From positions 558,001 to 622,000 of the forward strand of contig JAJKFH010000921.1 of the NCBI GenBank assembly GCA_023333565.1: a stretch of 64,000 nucleotides of DNA, written 5' to 3'. The number at the start of each line of letters is the position of its first letter. The stretch's first letter is position 1. Position numbers and translations under genes: made by a program. The stretch comes from Puffinus mauretanicus. Lineage: Eukaryota > Chordata > Aves > Procellariiformes > Procellariidae. This document shows, piece by piece, positions 41,601 through 64,000 of the stretch. Below the pieces are notes generated by a model that did not search any database, was not told where the DNA came from, and saw only the letters and a list, made by a program, of their open reading frames with translations.

Positions 41601-44600
41601 CTCCAGAACCAAGTCTGCTGGACCCTCCTTTTCTCTACCATTGGGTTTCGCAGCTGATCTTAAGGAATAGTTTTTAGCAACCTCTTACAGCCGTTGTCGT
41701 ACTTGCTGTATTTTATTAGTTTCCGTGGAGGCTGTCAGAATCCGTGAAATCCCACTCTTGCTACTTGCGAGGTTGCGGGTGGATTGAGATGGCCACAGTT
41801 TTCAGTAGTAGTTTTGTCATGGAAAGTAGTCTTCTACCAAAATGAAACAAGTTGATAAACGTCTGTGGTTTAAAATATTCAGGTATCCTATCTGCAGCAG
41901 CTTTCCAGCTTCTAGGCCTGACCACTAAAGGAAATGGTTTCTGAATGGGTTGAGAAGAGCAGAGTATTGAACCTTTTCATTCATCTGTGTTGATATTGTG
42001 CAGGGCAAGTATAAAGCCGAGGGTTCGTGTTTGCTGTATTTATAGGTTGAGTTTGCCTTGCTTTCTGTGTAGCCCACATCTGAAGGAACAGCTAAAAACA
42101 AAACTTCCCACTTGCTTTTCTTTAATCACCCTTTCTGCATTTCTTCTTCCAACATGCTTTTTGAAAGTGGGAGCATAGTAGGATAGGGGATAAGTACAAA
42201 AAATATTAAGACTGCATCAAATGAAAAATGTTGTCTTTTTTGCAATAGCTATTGCTGCCTCTCTGATGCTGTTCACCCAGATTTATCAAATCAAACTGTG
42301 CAAAAAATGTTTCTGTTACAAGTTAAAGTCCCAGGCTGATGTGAAAGACTACGTCTGAGGCATAAAATTCCTCTGCAAAAAGGGTGCTATCCTTGTGCAT
42401 ACTGTGGGGGCAAAAACAAAACTCCTGTGTTTGAGAGATTACAAATGACCTGTGTTTTCAAACTATTTAGGGCAAGTAGCTTTACCCAGCTCTGTGTGTC
42501 AGGTCATGCGGCAAGCCAACATACAAAAACCCCAGTGAACGTACAGACATTTCTTGTGTAGACAGCTGTCAGTGCCACAACTACAACCTAGCTCCATGTT
42601 GCATGGAACTGTTGGAAGTTTACGTAAGGCAGAATTAGCTGCAGATCCCCTTAGTTAATTTCTTAAATAAAAGTCATTAACAAATTCCTAAACATCCCAG
42701 ACTTCCAAATTTAGCTTTATCCTTCTGAAGAAGAAAGTGTCCTGGGCCCTTATTGTCTTTGATTCTGCTGTTTATGGTAGGGGATTATTTTTAGTTTTGA
42801 TACAGACAAAACCTGCATGTTTATATGCAGCTCTAAGAGGGTAATTTTGAAGATTAGATATGTTTATTAAGTGGGTTGTTTGCAAGAAACGACTCTGCTG
42901 GTCATGTACTTGGAGCAGCGTTTGCTTATTTATTTTTTCAGGCAGTTCCTCCCTTGCTAGCATTGTCATTACTTTGTTACCCTATAAAATCATTTTTGAA
43001 AAAGCAGCCATCCTATGTGATCTTTGCTCAGTTTGTGTTTTAAAATGGCTTCACAAAGGGCTGTAGCTGAAATTTCGCACTGTGTGTGTGTGTCTTAAGT
43101 TTTTGCTGAAAAGAATAAAATTGTGGCTTTAGCTCATCAAAATTGTGTAGCAGCCTGCAGTACCACTTCACCCAAGGGTTTGCACTGTGTATTTTCTCTT
43201 GCTTTGAGGTAAAAGCAAAACGCTTAGAAATCATGTATTGTGCCCTGTTTTGGCATGGATTCCAAGTGCTTGAAATGAAGGGGATTTTCTATTTTTCTGT
43301 CTCGGTAATTAAACTAGTTTGATTGTATAAAGTTTTCAGTAAATTTACTGTTAGACCAGTTACCGTAAAACCCTGCCTTGTTCTGTCACCTCAGTCTTGT
43401 TCTCCGGGAATGAAAGATTTGTTTTTAACTCTCCTGCTTAATTTAGCATCTGGGCTCTTTTTTTTTTTTTTTTAACCCTTCTTTACAGCAGGTTGATTTT
43501 TCAGCAAGCTAAACACAACTGTTTCATACCCTATGTCCTAACTTGGGAAATCTTGGGCTTATGAAATCATTAGTAGAGGCTAAAGGTCGTAATCAAGGCC
43601 TATGTTTCTGACTAGAATTCCCTGTTGACGTGAGCAGTAAGTTTTGCAGATGGACCAGTGACAGTCTGGGATCTTAACTGACTTGTGAAACCAGGACCCA
43701 GTGCTTCAAAGTATTAAATACCATCAAGTATTCTTGATTTCAAGGAGTAAAAAAAAAAAAAACAAAAAAGTACTCAACATCTTTCACAATCAGGGCCTTT
43801 CACAATCGCTCAGGTAAGAAATTGGTTACCTTAGGTAAGTGGAGCCCTTGCTTAAAAAAACCTAGTGCCATGGGCCCTTTCCTGCCCTTCTCCAAATTAT
43901 TTGTTAGCTATTCTTATTTTTTTATGGTTAGTAAACATCAGAGCTCAATTATGAATTTTACGACTGGTGGTTATGTTTTTTGTTGAAGTTTTGGATCAGA
44001 TTATGTCATCTTTGTATTTTTTGGCATTGCTAGCGAAAGTAGCACATGGCAGGTAGATGAGAATCGTACAGGAGAAAGGGGAGTTAATCTGTGACCCTGA
44101 GGCACAGCGTGCTGGTTTGGGCAAGAGGTTTGAAACGTACACAGGCAGCGTTTCCTCTCCTATATACATCCAGGCAGCAGAAACAACGCAGAGGCGTGGA
44201 GGAGACAGGTCAGCTTGTTTTGTTACTAGACTCCCTGTTGATGGAGATGGCCGTGTTCCTTGGATGGAAGGCTTCCAAGCAACACCCAAATACTATCAGC
44301 ATGTTTACAGGCAGTTCAGCTGACGGGTCCAAGGCGAGTGAGAAGCCCCATGTGAGACAGACACCTTAGTTTCTGAACTCAGGTTCATTAGAGATCCCAG
44401 AGCAATTTTTTGAATCCAGTTATTCTAGCCAAAGTCTAGCAGCGTTCCACCTCTAATTCCACAGTTTCAGTTGAACTCTGTTTTTGTAACTTCCTGTCCT
44501 AAACACTCGCAGTACTGTTGTGCATTGTTAAAACTTCAATATTGCTGCTCTGGGCCAACCAAAAGAACACTAGCAATCTCTTTATCTATCTCCTATAGTA

Positions 44601-45338
44601 TTGTGAGCTTTCATTCTTTTTTTTTTTTTGTGTGTCATTCCTGAAGATTGGTAGAATTAAGGACTCCAGGAAGACCAAAGCAGAAATGCTCAGAAATGCT
44701 GAAGTTGGCATGTTTTCTTAATGACATCACTGCCTTGCAAGATTGCTCACGGAGCAAACCTACGAGGTTCCTGTTTAGATAACGTAACTAGGGCACAAAA
44801 GCAAACACCTTTAACTATGCAAAATATTTCAGTTGCTTGATGAAAGGCTTGTTTCATCAGACAAGCTAATTAATTGTTCAAAATCTAGAGAAATCACTCT
44901 TTTGTCAAACTCATTCCCTTGGTCCAGTCTCTGAAAATGTCTTTAGAAAGTGCATTAGAAAACAGAAAGTGCAGCTATCTGCAGCGCTGTGCTTAGTATA
45001 GCCCTTGTGCTATACATGGCAGCACGAGACTGAGCTGTCTAATACTCCCCCGCCCCCGCAAACATATTAATTCGAACACTAAGTGTTCGACATACACTTA
45101 GTTTTTGAATGGAAAAATTTCTGAGCCTTGGTTTATTTATGTTTAGTTCTGCAAAAGGGACTGTCTTCTGTGGTCTAAAGAACCAAATTACCAAAACCTG
45201 TTACAACCTGAAATGAGTTTGTCTGGTCGAGCTAATTCTCTTTCTCTTCCCTCACAGGATTTGACAGGTGGAGCATTTGAAACAAACCTGAACATGCTGA
45301 ACCTGAAGGAGGGGATGGATTATTATCACTTCAACTAA
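8579..45338 (+). CDS. B3GNTL1: B3GNTL1, 3' part of gene (six coding exons joined)
   Basis: This is the gene-level entry; coding segments are 8579-8674, 18060-18184, 27815-27950, 37861-37929, 39719-39793 and 45258-45338. They join without a frame break into about 193 residues ending in HFN-stop. I recognise the product from conserved strings such as [40 protein letters not shown] and PPFIICVKL, which match vertebrate B3GNTL1 (human protein about 361 aa). The family is GT2 (GT-A fold), annotated as a beta-1,3-N-acetylglucosaminyltransferase-like protein; its real acceptor is, to my knowledge, not established. The PEDLLFFY segment is the GT2 'ED' motif, whose acidic residues usually supply the catalytic base, and LLLYRYHP is the following conserved arm. 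The nucleotide-binding N-terminal half, with its DxD-type motif, and the start codon lie left of the window. The gene converges on TBCD. Confidence 0.95.
12068..12093. repeat. 10-bp inverted repeat, 6-base loop
   Basis: Arms ctaaaacaac and gttgttttag are perfect complements around the loop tagctt, within a B3GNTL1 intron. Confidence 0.9.
13798..13815. repeat. Poly(A) run, 18 bases
   Basis: An uninterrupted A tract within an intron. I see no retroposed gene body beside it. Confidence 0.9.
14554..14570. repeat. 8-bp palindrome with one central base
   Basis: Arms gattctgt and acagaatc are perfect reverse complements around a single g. Confidence 0.9.
18060..18184 (+). CDS. B3GNTL1: B3GNTL1 coding exon with GT2 ED motif
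   Basis: This 125-base exon begins in phase 0 with [10 protein letters not shown] and ends after two bases of a glutamate codon. It follows the acceptor cttttccag and precedes taga/gtaagt. PED at exon residues 3-5 is the GT2 catalytic-base motif, and [10 protein letters not shown] at 26-35 matches the 'yRyHp' signature that follows it in this family. The split GAG codon is completed by the first base of the next exon. Confidence 0.96.
18303..18324. repeat. GTTT microsatellite
   Basis: About five tandem copies of a tetranucleotide (tgtt/gttt) followed by an A-run, about 120 bases downstream of the B3GNTL1 exon donor. Confidence 0.9.
18413..18501. repeat. 40-bp direct duplication containing a 13-bp perfect inverted repeat
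   Basis: Two identical 40-bp copies occupy 18413-18452 and 18462-18501. The junction between them makes aacatactgtaat (18431-18443) and its perfect reverse complement (18450-18462), with a 6-base loop. It is read directly from the sequence. Confidence 0.95.
19754..19775. repeat. 22-bp perfect palindrome
   Basis: The half-site atgcatacata is followed immediately by its reverse complement, inside a TA/TG-rich stretch of a B3GNTL1 intron. Confidence 0.95.
20500..20517. repeat. Poly(T) run, 18 bases
   Basis: An uninterrupted T tract, one of two about 160 bases apart in the same intron. Confidence 0.9.
20677..20695. repeat. Poly(T) run, 19 bases, followed by aacag
   Basis: A T tract ending in aacag resembles a splice acceptor on the + strand, but no open frame worth noting follows it. 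Confidence 0.9.
23633..23672. repeat. 18-bp tandem duplication
   Basis: caggcattttctttaatc occurs twice, at 23633-23650 and 23655-23672, with a period of 22 bases. Confidence 0.92.
27815..27950 (+). CDS. B3GNTL1: B3GNTL1 coding exon
   Basis: This 136-base exon completes the split Glu codon and then encodes 45 residues, from [14 protein letters not shown] to PANQKK. The acceptor is ctaactctccag and the donor is aaaag/gtgagc, leaving phase 0. The [17 protein letters not shown] block is one of the most recognisable parts of B3GNTL1 and is rich in basic residues. It lies C-terminal to the catalytic fold. Confidence 0.96.
31118..31161. repeat. 17-bp direct duplication
   Basis: tcagggttgttttctaa occurs at 31118-31134 and 31145-31161, with a period of 27 bases. 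Confidence 0.92.
35510..35562. repeat. ATT microsatellite
   Basis: About 50 bases of imperfect ATT/TTA trinucleotide repeat in a B3GNTL1 intron; likely length-variable. Confidence 0.92.
35749..35790. repeat. TA/TATG-rich simple repeat
   Basis: A run of alternating purine-pyrimidine sequence (atatatac, gtgtatgtatgtac). It is imperfect. Confidence 0.7.
37861..37929 (+). CDS. B3GNTL1: B3GNTL1 coding exon
   Basis: This 69-base, phase-0 exon encodes 23 residues, [12 protein letters not shown] through TYEESE. The acceptor is gttttgccag and the donor is tgag/gttagt. The FCDVDE block is conserved in vertebrate B3GNTL1. The length is divisible by three, so skipping this exon would keep the frame. 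Confidence 0.94.
37930..39718 (+). other. B3GNTL1: B3GNTL1 intron, 1.8 kb
   Basis: This short phase-0 intron holds a small GC- and CpG-richer patch around 38560-38650 and a G-rich, G-quadruplex-capable tract on the transcribed RNA sense strand at 38839-38863. I see no coding potential beyond chance. Confidence 0.85.
38839..38863 (+). other. G-quadruplex-capable tract (+ strand)
   Basis: Four G-runs (3, 4, 3 and 4) are separated by loops of 1, 4 and 6 bases on the RNA sense strand of a B3GNTL1 intron. Folding is inferred from the pattern. Confidence 0.6.
39719..39793 (+). CDS. B3GNTL1: B3GNTL1 coding exon
   Basis: This 75-base, phase-0 exon encodes 25 residues, [13 protein letters not shown] then [12 protein letters not shown]. 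The acceptor is tttcctgcag and the donor is gctg/gtgagt. It matches the RPKP...HFR...PPF.ICVKL segment of B3GNTL1. Like the preceding exon it is symmetric in phase and could be skipped without a frameshift. Confidence 0.95.
43458..43473. repeat. Poly(T) run, 16 bases
   Basis: A homopolymer in the last coding-region intron of B3GNTL1. Confidence 0.9.
45072..45090. repeat. 9-bp palindrome with one central base
   Basis: Arms tcgaacact and agtgttcga flank a single a. It lies 168 bases upstream of the last B3GNTL1 coding exon. Confidence 0.93.
45258..45338 (+). CDS. B3GNTL1: B3GNTL1 last coding exon
   Basis: This segment encodes 26 residues, [11 protein letters not shown] through YYHFN, then TAA at 45336-45338. 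The acceptor is ttccctcacag. The DLTGGAFE start and the aromatic HF-X carboxyl end match the family. Eight bases after the stop there is a textbook donor (caag/gtaagg), so this is probably not the last exon of the mRNA even though it is the last coding one. Confidence 0.95.
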   Translation, partial: DLTGGAFETNLNMLNLKEGMDYYHFN

Positions 45339-45346
45339 AAACCAAG

Positions 45347-45967
45347 GTAAGGCAGTGATACTGAAGCTGTGTTATCCTCTATGTATCTGTGTGTAGGAAG
45401 ACCAAAGTGTTCAGAGGTTTAGAATTTTTTGGTAATTTGTGCTTCATTAAATTAATCTTTGTGCTGAGTAACCCCTTTCTAAGGGAGGTCCTAGTTACAC
45501 CACGGATAATGCTATTTGCTCATTTTACCATTGCACATCACTTGTTTACCAAACTCAGTTTGATTGTTAAATTGTATTTCTCATTTAAATAACCATCAAA
45601 TCAGGCCATAAGATTACAAGAGGACTGTTACCATAGGGAAGCCTTAAAAATGCATCAAGCAAAGCCTGTAACCACTGGAAGTGTAAAGGGAGGTTTCTGT
45701 CAAACAAATGGCCCTCAACCATTCCTGCGAGTGGCTCCTTTCCTGCCACGGGAGCAGCAGCTGCCGAGGTGGAGCTCTGCGCAGGGCAGCACTGAGGTCC
45801 ACGTGTGGCACCCGCCGAGTCGGGGCTCTGTGAGAAGTACGGTTGTGTCGCAACATCATCCGGCAGCCAGACGATCTTATCTACAGATGCTCACAGTTTT
45901 CACTGGACCTTCTCCCTTTTTTTTCAATAAGCAGGCTTTGCCAACACAACTCCTGTTTTTCTTGCAG
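45347..45967 (+). other. B3GNTL1: Predicted 3' UTR intron of B3GNTL1
   Basis: The donor ccaag/gtaagg lies 8 bases downstream of the stop codon and matches the consensus almost fully. The first strong acceptor after it is cctgtttttcttgcag, ending at 45967. The resulting 621-base intron is of ordinary length. Because the junction would lie well under 50 bases after the stop, it should not trigger nonsense-mediated decay. This rests on splice-site sequence alone. Confidence 0.5.
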
Positions 45968-46683
45968 CAGGGACCTATAGGTATAACTTCAGAAAACCAA
46001 GACCTTTGGAGAATGTACTAGAAACTTCCATTTTAGTGACAGCGTAATAACACAGGCTGTGGGTTCGGGAGTTCTTCTGCAGTAAAGCCTGTAAGTAGCC
46101 CCTGTGGTGCGTGCAGCCTCATGGCCACCTCAGTCTGCTGCACAGTATGTGACTCGAGTACTGTTTGTTTAATAGTCAGTGAATAACACTGATCTACATT
46201 AAATTTCACCTGCCAGTCCAGGTTGCAAGTTTACTTAAGAAATATTGAATAATATAATTTATAGATACCTTCGTAAAAAGGACAAAGACTCTTCGAGTGA
46301 GACAGGTTGTAGTTTTGGAAATGAACACCTGCAGTAGAAGATTGCTGCCGTTTGTAGCAGGTACTTCACAGAGAAACTGGCTTGTTTTTAGCTCCGCTGC
46401 CTCAATTTTTCCTTCCTTTCAAATTTTCATAGAGGGGTGTGTGTGTTGCCACTGTTGCCACTGTTCTACTTGAAGTGCTGGGATAGTGGGATTTAATTAG
46501 CACCATCAAATAACACAGTGTAATTAGAATATCATGTTGCCTGTGCATTTGTCCTCCCTGTCACATTAGTCTTACTAAAGATAAATGTTATAGACATTTC
46601 ATTTTATAGTCAATAAGAAATGGTCTAAATTCCTAGCAGTTGCTTGAAGTACTGAGTTACCTCTGTAGTCTTCAAGGGAAAAA

Positions 46684-46689
46684 AATAAA
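46684..46689 (+). terminator. B3GNTL1: Candidate B3GNTL1 poly(A) signal (AATAAA)
   Basis: This is the only clear canonical AATAAA on the + strand between the B3GNTL1 stop and the TBCD coding region. It lies about 1.35 kb after the stop. The downstream T/GT-rich element is weak, so the true site could differ. Confidence 0.45.
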
Positions 46690-46933
46690 GCTTCAGTCCT
46701 TAAAGCTAGTTTACCACAAAAACATTTGCTTGAATTAGTTAGTTATATAAAGAGTTATTAAGAGAGGCTTTGACTTTAGCTGAAGTGAAACCTGGAATTT
46801 TTGTTCGACTGACAAAAGAACGACAGACATCCACAGAGATACTTTATGTTCAGGAAGATTTCATCATCACTAAGCATTGCCATTCTTAACTCTGAAAAAC
46901 AATTCTTTTAAGAGACTAATGCAGCAAGTCGGC

Positions 46934-46939
46934 TTTAAT
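46934..46939 (-). terminator. TBCD: Candidate TBCD poly(A) signal (ATTAAA on - strand)
   Basis: ATTAAA, the commonest variant hexamer, reads on the - strand about 330 bases beyond the TBCD stop. I found no canonical AATAAA on the - strand between 46000 and 47266. A T-rich stretch follows downstream on the - strand. If both candidate signals are used, the two transcripts end only about 200 bases apart. Confidence 0.4.
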
Positions 46940-47055
46940 ACTTCATGTGCGTACAGCAAGCACAGGCTGAATGGCTCCATTCAGAGTTATAGAAATACAA
47001 ATCATTGACATAAAAAAAAAAACCCAGGTCAACTGTGACAGAGTATGAAGAGAAA

Positions 47056-47069
47056 CCGCCATCTTGTGG
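47056..47069 (-). promoter_or_regulatory. YY1-like / CTCF-like motif between convergent genes
   Basis: The - strand reads CCACAAGATGGCGG. It contains CAAGATGGCGG, an essentially full YY1 consensus, and also fits the CTCF core CCASYAGRKGGCRS at 13 of 14 positions. Binding is inferred from the motif only. It lies in the predicted TBCD 3' UTR between the two gene ends. Confidence 0.4.
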
Positions 47070-47265
47070 CTACAGATAATGACTTTAAAAACTGAAGATG
47101 TAACGAATCTTTGCTGCCTTCATATGGCATATCTGCACAATGCTTTAAGACTTAATCTCTGCCTCTTCTTTTGTTAAACTTTGCAGCTCATGCTGAGAAT
47201 CCAGTTTGTCAGGCTGCCGCAGCACAAACTCTTCAGTTACAAACCAGCAGCCAGCGCCTGCAACT

Positions 47266-62825
<15,560 letters not shown>

Positions 62826-64000
62826 CTACAACAGAAGGAAACTCAAATGAAGGCACAGGGAATAAACCCTGCTGCAACACACAAAAACACCGACTACGCA
62901 GAATTACACTTATCCCTCGCTACCTGAGGTGTACACCTGCGCTGCGAACACACTCTTCAACAGCAGCCGAGTGTATAAATTCAGTATCAACATTTGACAG
63001 GAAGACGGCTATTTTACTTTCATTAATCTTTTTTCAAGGAAGGGTATTTTCTCCTTTTTAAGTTTTGCCGTTGTAGGAAAAAAGACCACATTAAAGGTTC
63101 ATTTTTTTTTTCTCTCAAAATAAACCATCCCCAAACCGCTATGATTATCCTGCTTTACTTCAAATAATAATATTGTTATGTCTCTGAAAGTTAAAGAGTA
63201 CACAAGAAGTTCAAGAGGTAATATTTATTAAACAAGCTGATGTAATTGAAAAATGCAGGCAAGCTCTTGGGCACATGGCGCAGGCCACACAAACCAGCAG
63301 TAAACTCGGGTTAAAAATTAAAAGCAACTCAGAAATAATGACTCTGGGACTTTATTATGTTAATCAGCTAGTTTAGAAGGATGGCAGGAGGAGGTTTTAG
63401 CGCTCGTGCTCCAGGCTCAGCTGGAAGCGGTCCCTTTGGGTCACGCCAGCTGTTCAATTCACACTCAGCAGCCTCCTGCTGCCGCGGTCCCAGCTCCCGA
63501 GGAGCCACGGCACTCGGGAGCACAAGCCAGGCCAGCTTCCCCTCTCCCGGACCTGCAGTGCGGATGGGAGAAGGCAGAGCCTCTGTGGGATCCCCCTTTC
63601 CCGCAGGATCGTGCCCCCAGGCAGCTAACGGTACCCCCTTGAGCAGCGGGACAGGGACTGCAACAGGCTGTATGAACGTCGCTACTGATGCTAAGATTTT
63701 CCATTTCTGGGAGAGGTAGGAATTCTAGTTTCCAGGCTCATCTTTCAAAATATTAATTGACTTCCCCTGAGGATGAGAATGGTTTTTTTTTGTTACAGAA
63801 ACTACCTCAAAGGAAAATATCTTGTCAAGGATGAACATAATCAGATTTCTGAATTTTCCCGACTGTGATGTGAAGGATTATCAGTCCTGCTGGGGCTTCG
63901 TCCAGTCGCTTAGGGAAGGGGGGTGGTGGTTAGGGGGTGTGCCCCTAGAAGAAACTGGGTTACAATGAAGGGGGCTGTGGGAAGGGTAGGTGGGGCAGAT
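62826..64000 (-). other. TBCD: TBCD intron (continues beyond window)
   Basis: This is the upstream intron, with its 5' end outside the window. I looked on the - strand for the expected preceding TBCD exon (a YRYHVLLGL-type block) and did not find it. It contains a GC-rich patch at 63381-63719 and a G-rich terminal stretch at about 63914-63998. Confidence 0.75.
63914..63998 (+). other. G-rich stretch at right edge of window
   Basis: This stretch has many G-runs of three to six on the + strand and can form G-quadruplexes. It is antisense to TBCD and lies inside an intron. Confidence 0.6.

Larger units (their letters stand above)
39794..45257 (+). other. B3GNTL1: B3GNTL1 last coding-region intron, 5.5 kb
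   Basis: This phase-0 intron holds T- and A-runs at 43458-43473 and 43749-43762, a GC-richer patch with three overlapping open frames at about 44040-44370, and a perfect 9-bp palindrome at 45072-45090 close to the 3' splice site. The opposing open frames at 40937-41641 look like chance. Confidence 0.85.
45339..46710 (+). other. B3GNTL1: B3GNTL1 3' UTR (predicted extent)
   Basis: This is the region from the TAA to shortly after the AATAAA at 46684-46689. The end is inferred from that hexamer; no transcript was available. A predicted UTR intron (45347-45967) would shorten the mature UTR to roughly 750 bases. A short 9-bp tandem (tgttgccac twice) occurs at about 46444-46461. The 123-codon frame at 45650-46021 lies mostly inside the predicted intron and I do not recognise it. 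Confidence 0.55.
46915..47265 (-). other. TBCD: TBCD 3' UTR (predicted extent)
   Basis: This is the - strand sequence from the stop codon to just beyond the ATTAAA hexamer. The extent is inferred. It contains the YY1/CTCF-like motif at 47056-47069. Confidence 0.45.

Noticed and set aside
40937..41641. Opposing frames of 69, 110 and 79 codons, considered as a decayed transposon or pseudogene.
   Set aside because: No terminal repeats, poly(A) tail or recognisable domain. Cysteine- and leucine-rich translation is typical of chance frames.
43996..44369. Three overlapping open frames of 88-97 codons, two on + and one on -.
   Set aside because: Overlapping frames on both strands follow from a local rise in GC content. 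None is recognised and no convincing splice sites bound them.
45650..46021. A 123-codon + strand frame after the B3GNTL1 stop.
   Set aside because: It lies in the 3' UTR, mostly within a predicted intron, crosses a strong splice acceptor, and resembles no protein I know.

Overview
This window is vertebrate nuclear DNA, most likely from a bird (possibly another sauropsid). It is AT-rich (roughly 38% G+C by eye), with short exons flanked by canonical GT/AG splice sites and introns of 1-10 kb. I recognised almost no interspersed repeats. There is no bacterial-style gene density. Two protein-coding genes account for all the coding sequence I can support, and both run off an edge of the window.

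Left two thirds (1-about 46.7 kb), + strand: the 3' part of B3GNTL1, a GT2-family putative beta-1,3-N-acetylglucosaminyltransferase-like protein. Six coding exons (8579-8674, 18060-18184, 27815-27950, 37861-37929, 39719-39793, 45258-45338) join in perfect phase to encode about the last 193 residues, including the GT2 'ED' motif. The promoter and N-terminal exons lie left of the window. A strong donor 8 bases after the stop, paired with a strong acceptor at 45967, predicts an intron in the 3' UTR.

Right third (about 46.9-64 kb), - strand: the 3' part of TBCD, tubulin-folding cofactor D. Seven coding exons (62825-62704, 61759-61682, 55580-55491, 54512-54425, 52589-52480, 49642-49558, 47280-47266) join in phase to encode the last 195 residues. 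The promoter and most of the protein lie to the right of the window.

The two genes are convergent, with 1.93 kb between their stop codons, as I recall for the human locus on 17q25. They are not known to work together: one is a glycosyltransferase-like protein, the other a tubulin chaperone. The space between them holds both 3' UTRs, both candidate poly(A) signals and a YY1/CTCF-like motif.

Everything else is intron. The introns contain microsatellites, small tandem and inverted duplications, perfect palindromes, G-quadruplex-capable tracts, a few GC-rich patches and several open frames, none of which I can show to be genes. I found no novel multi-gene system. The most checkable oddities are the predicted 3' UTR intron, a compound direct/inverted duplication at 18.4 kb, and an exon-like open frame just upstream of B3GNTL1 exon 18060-18184.
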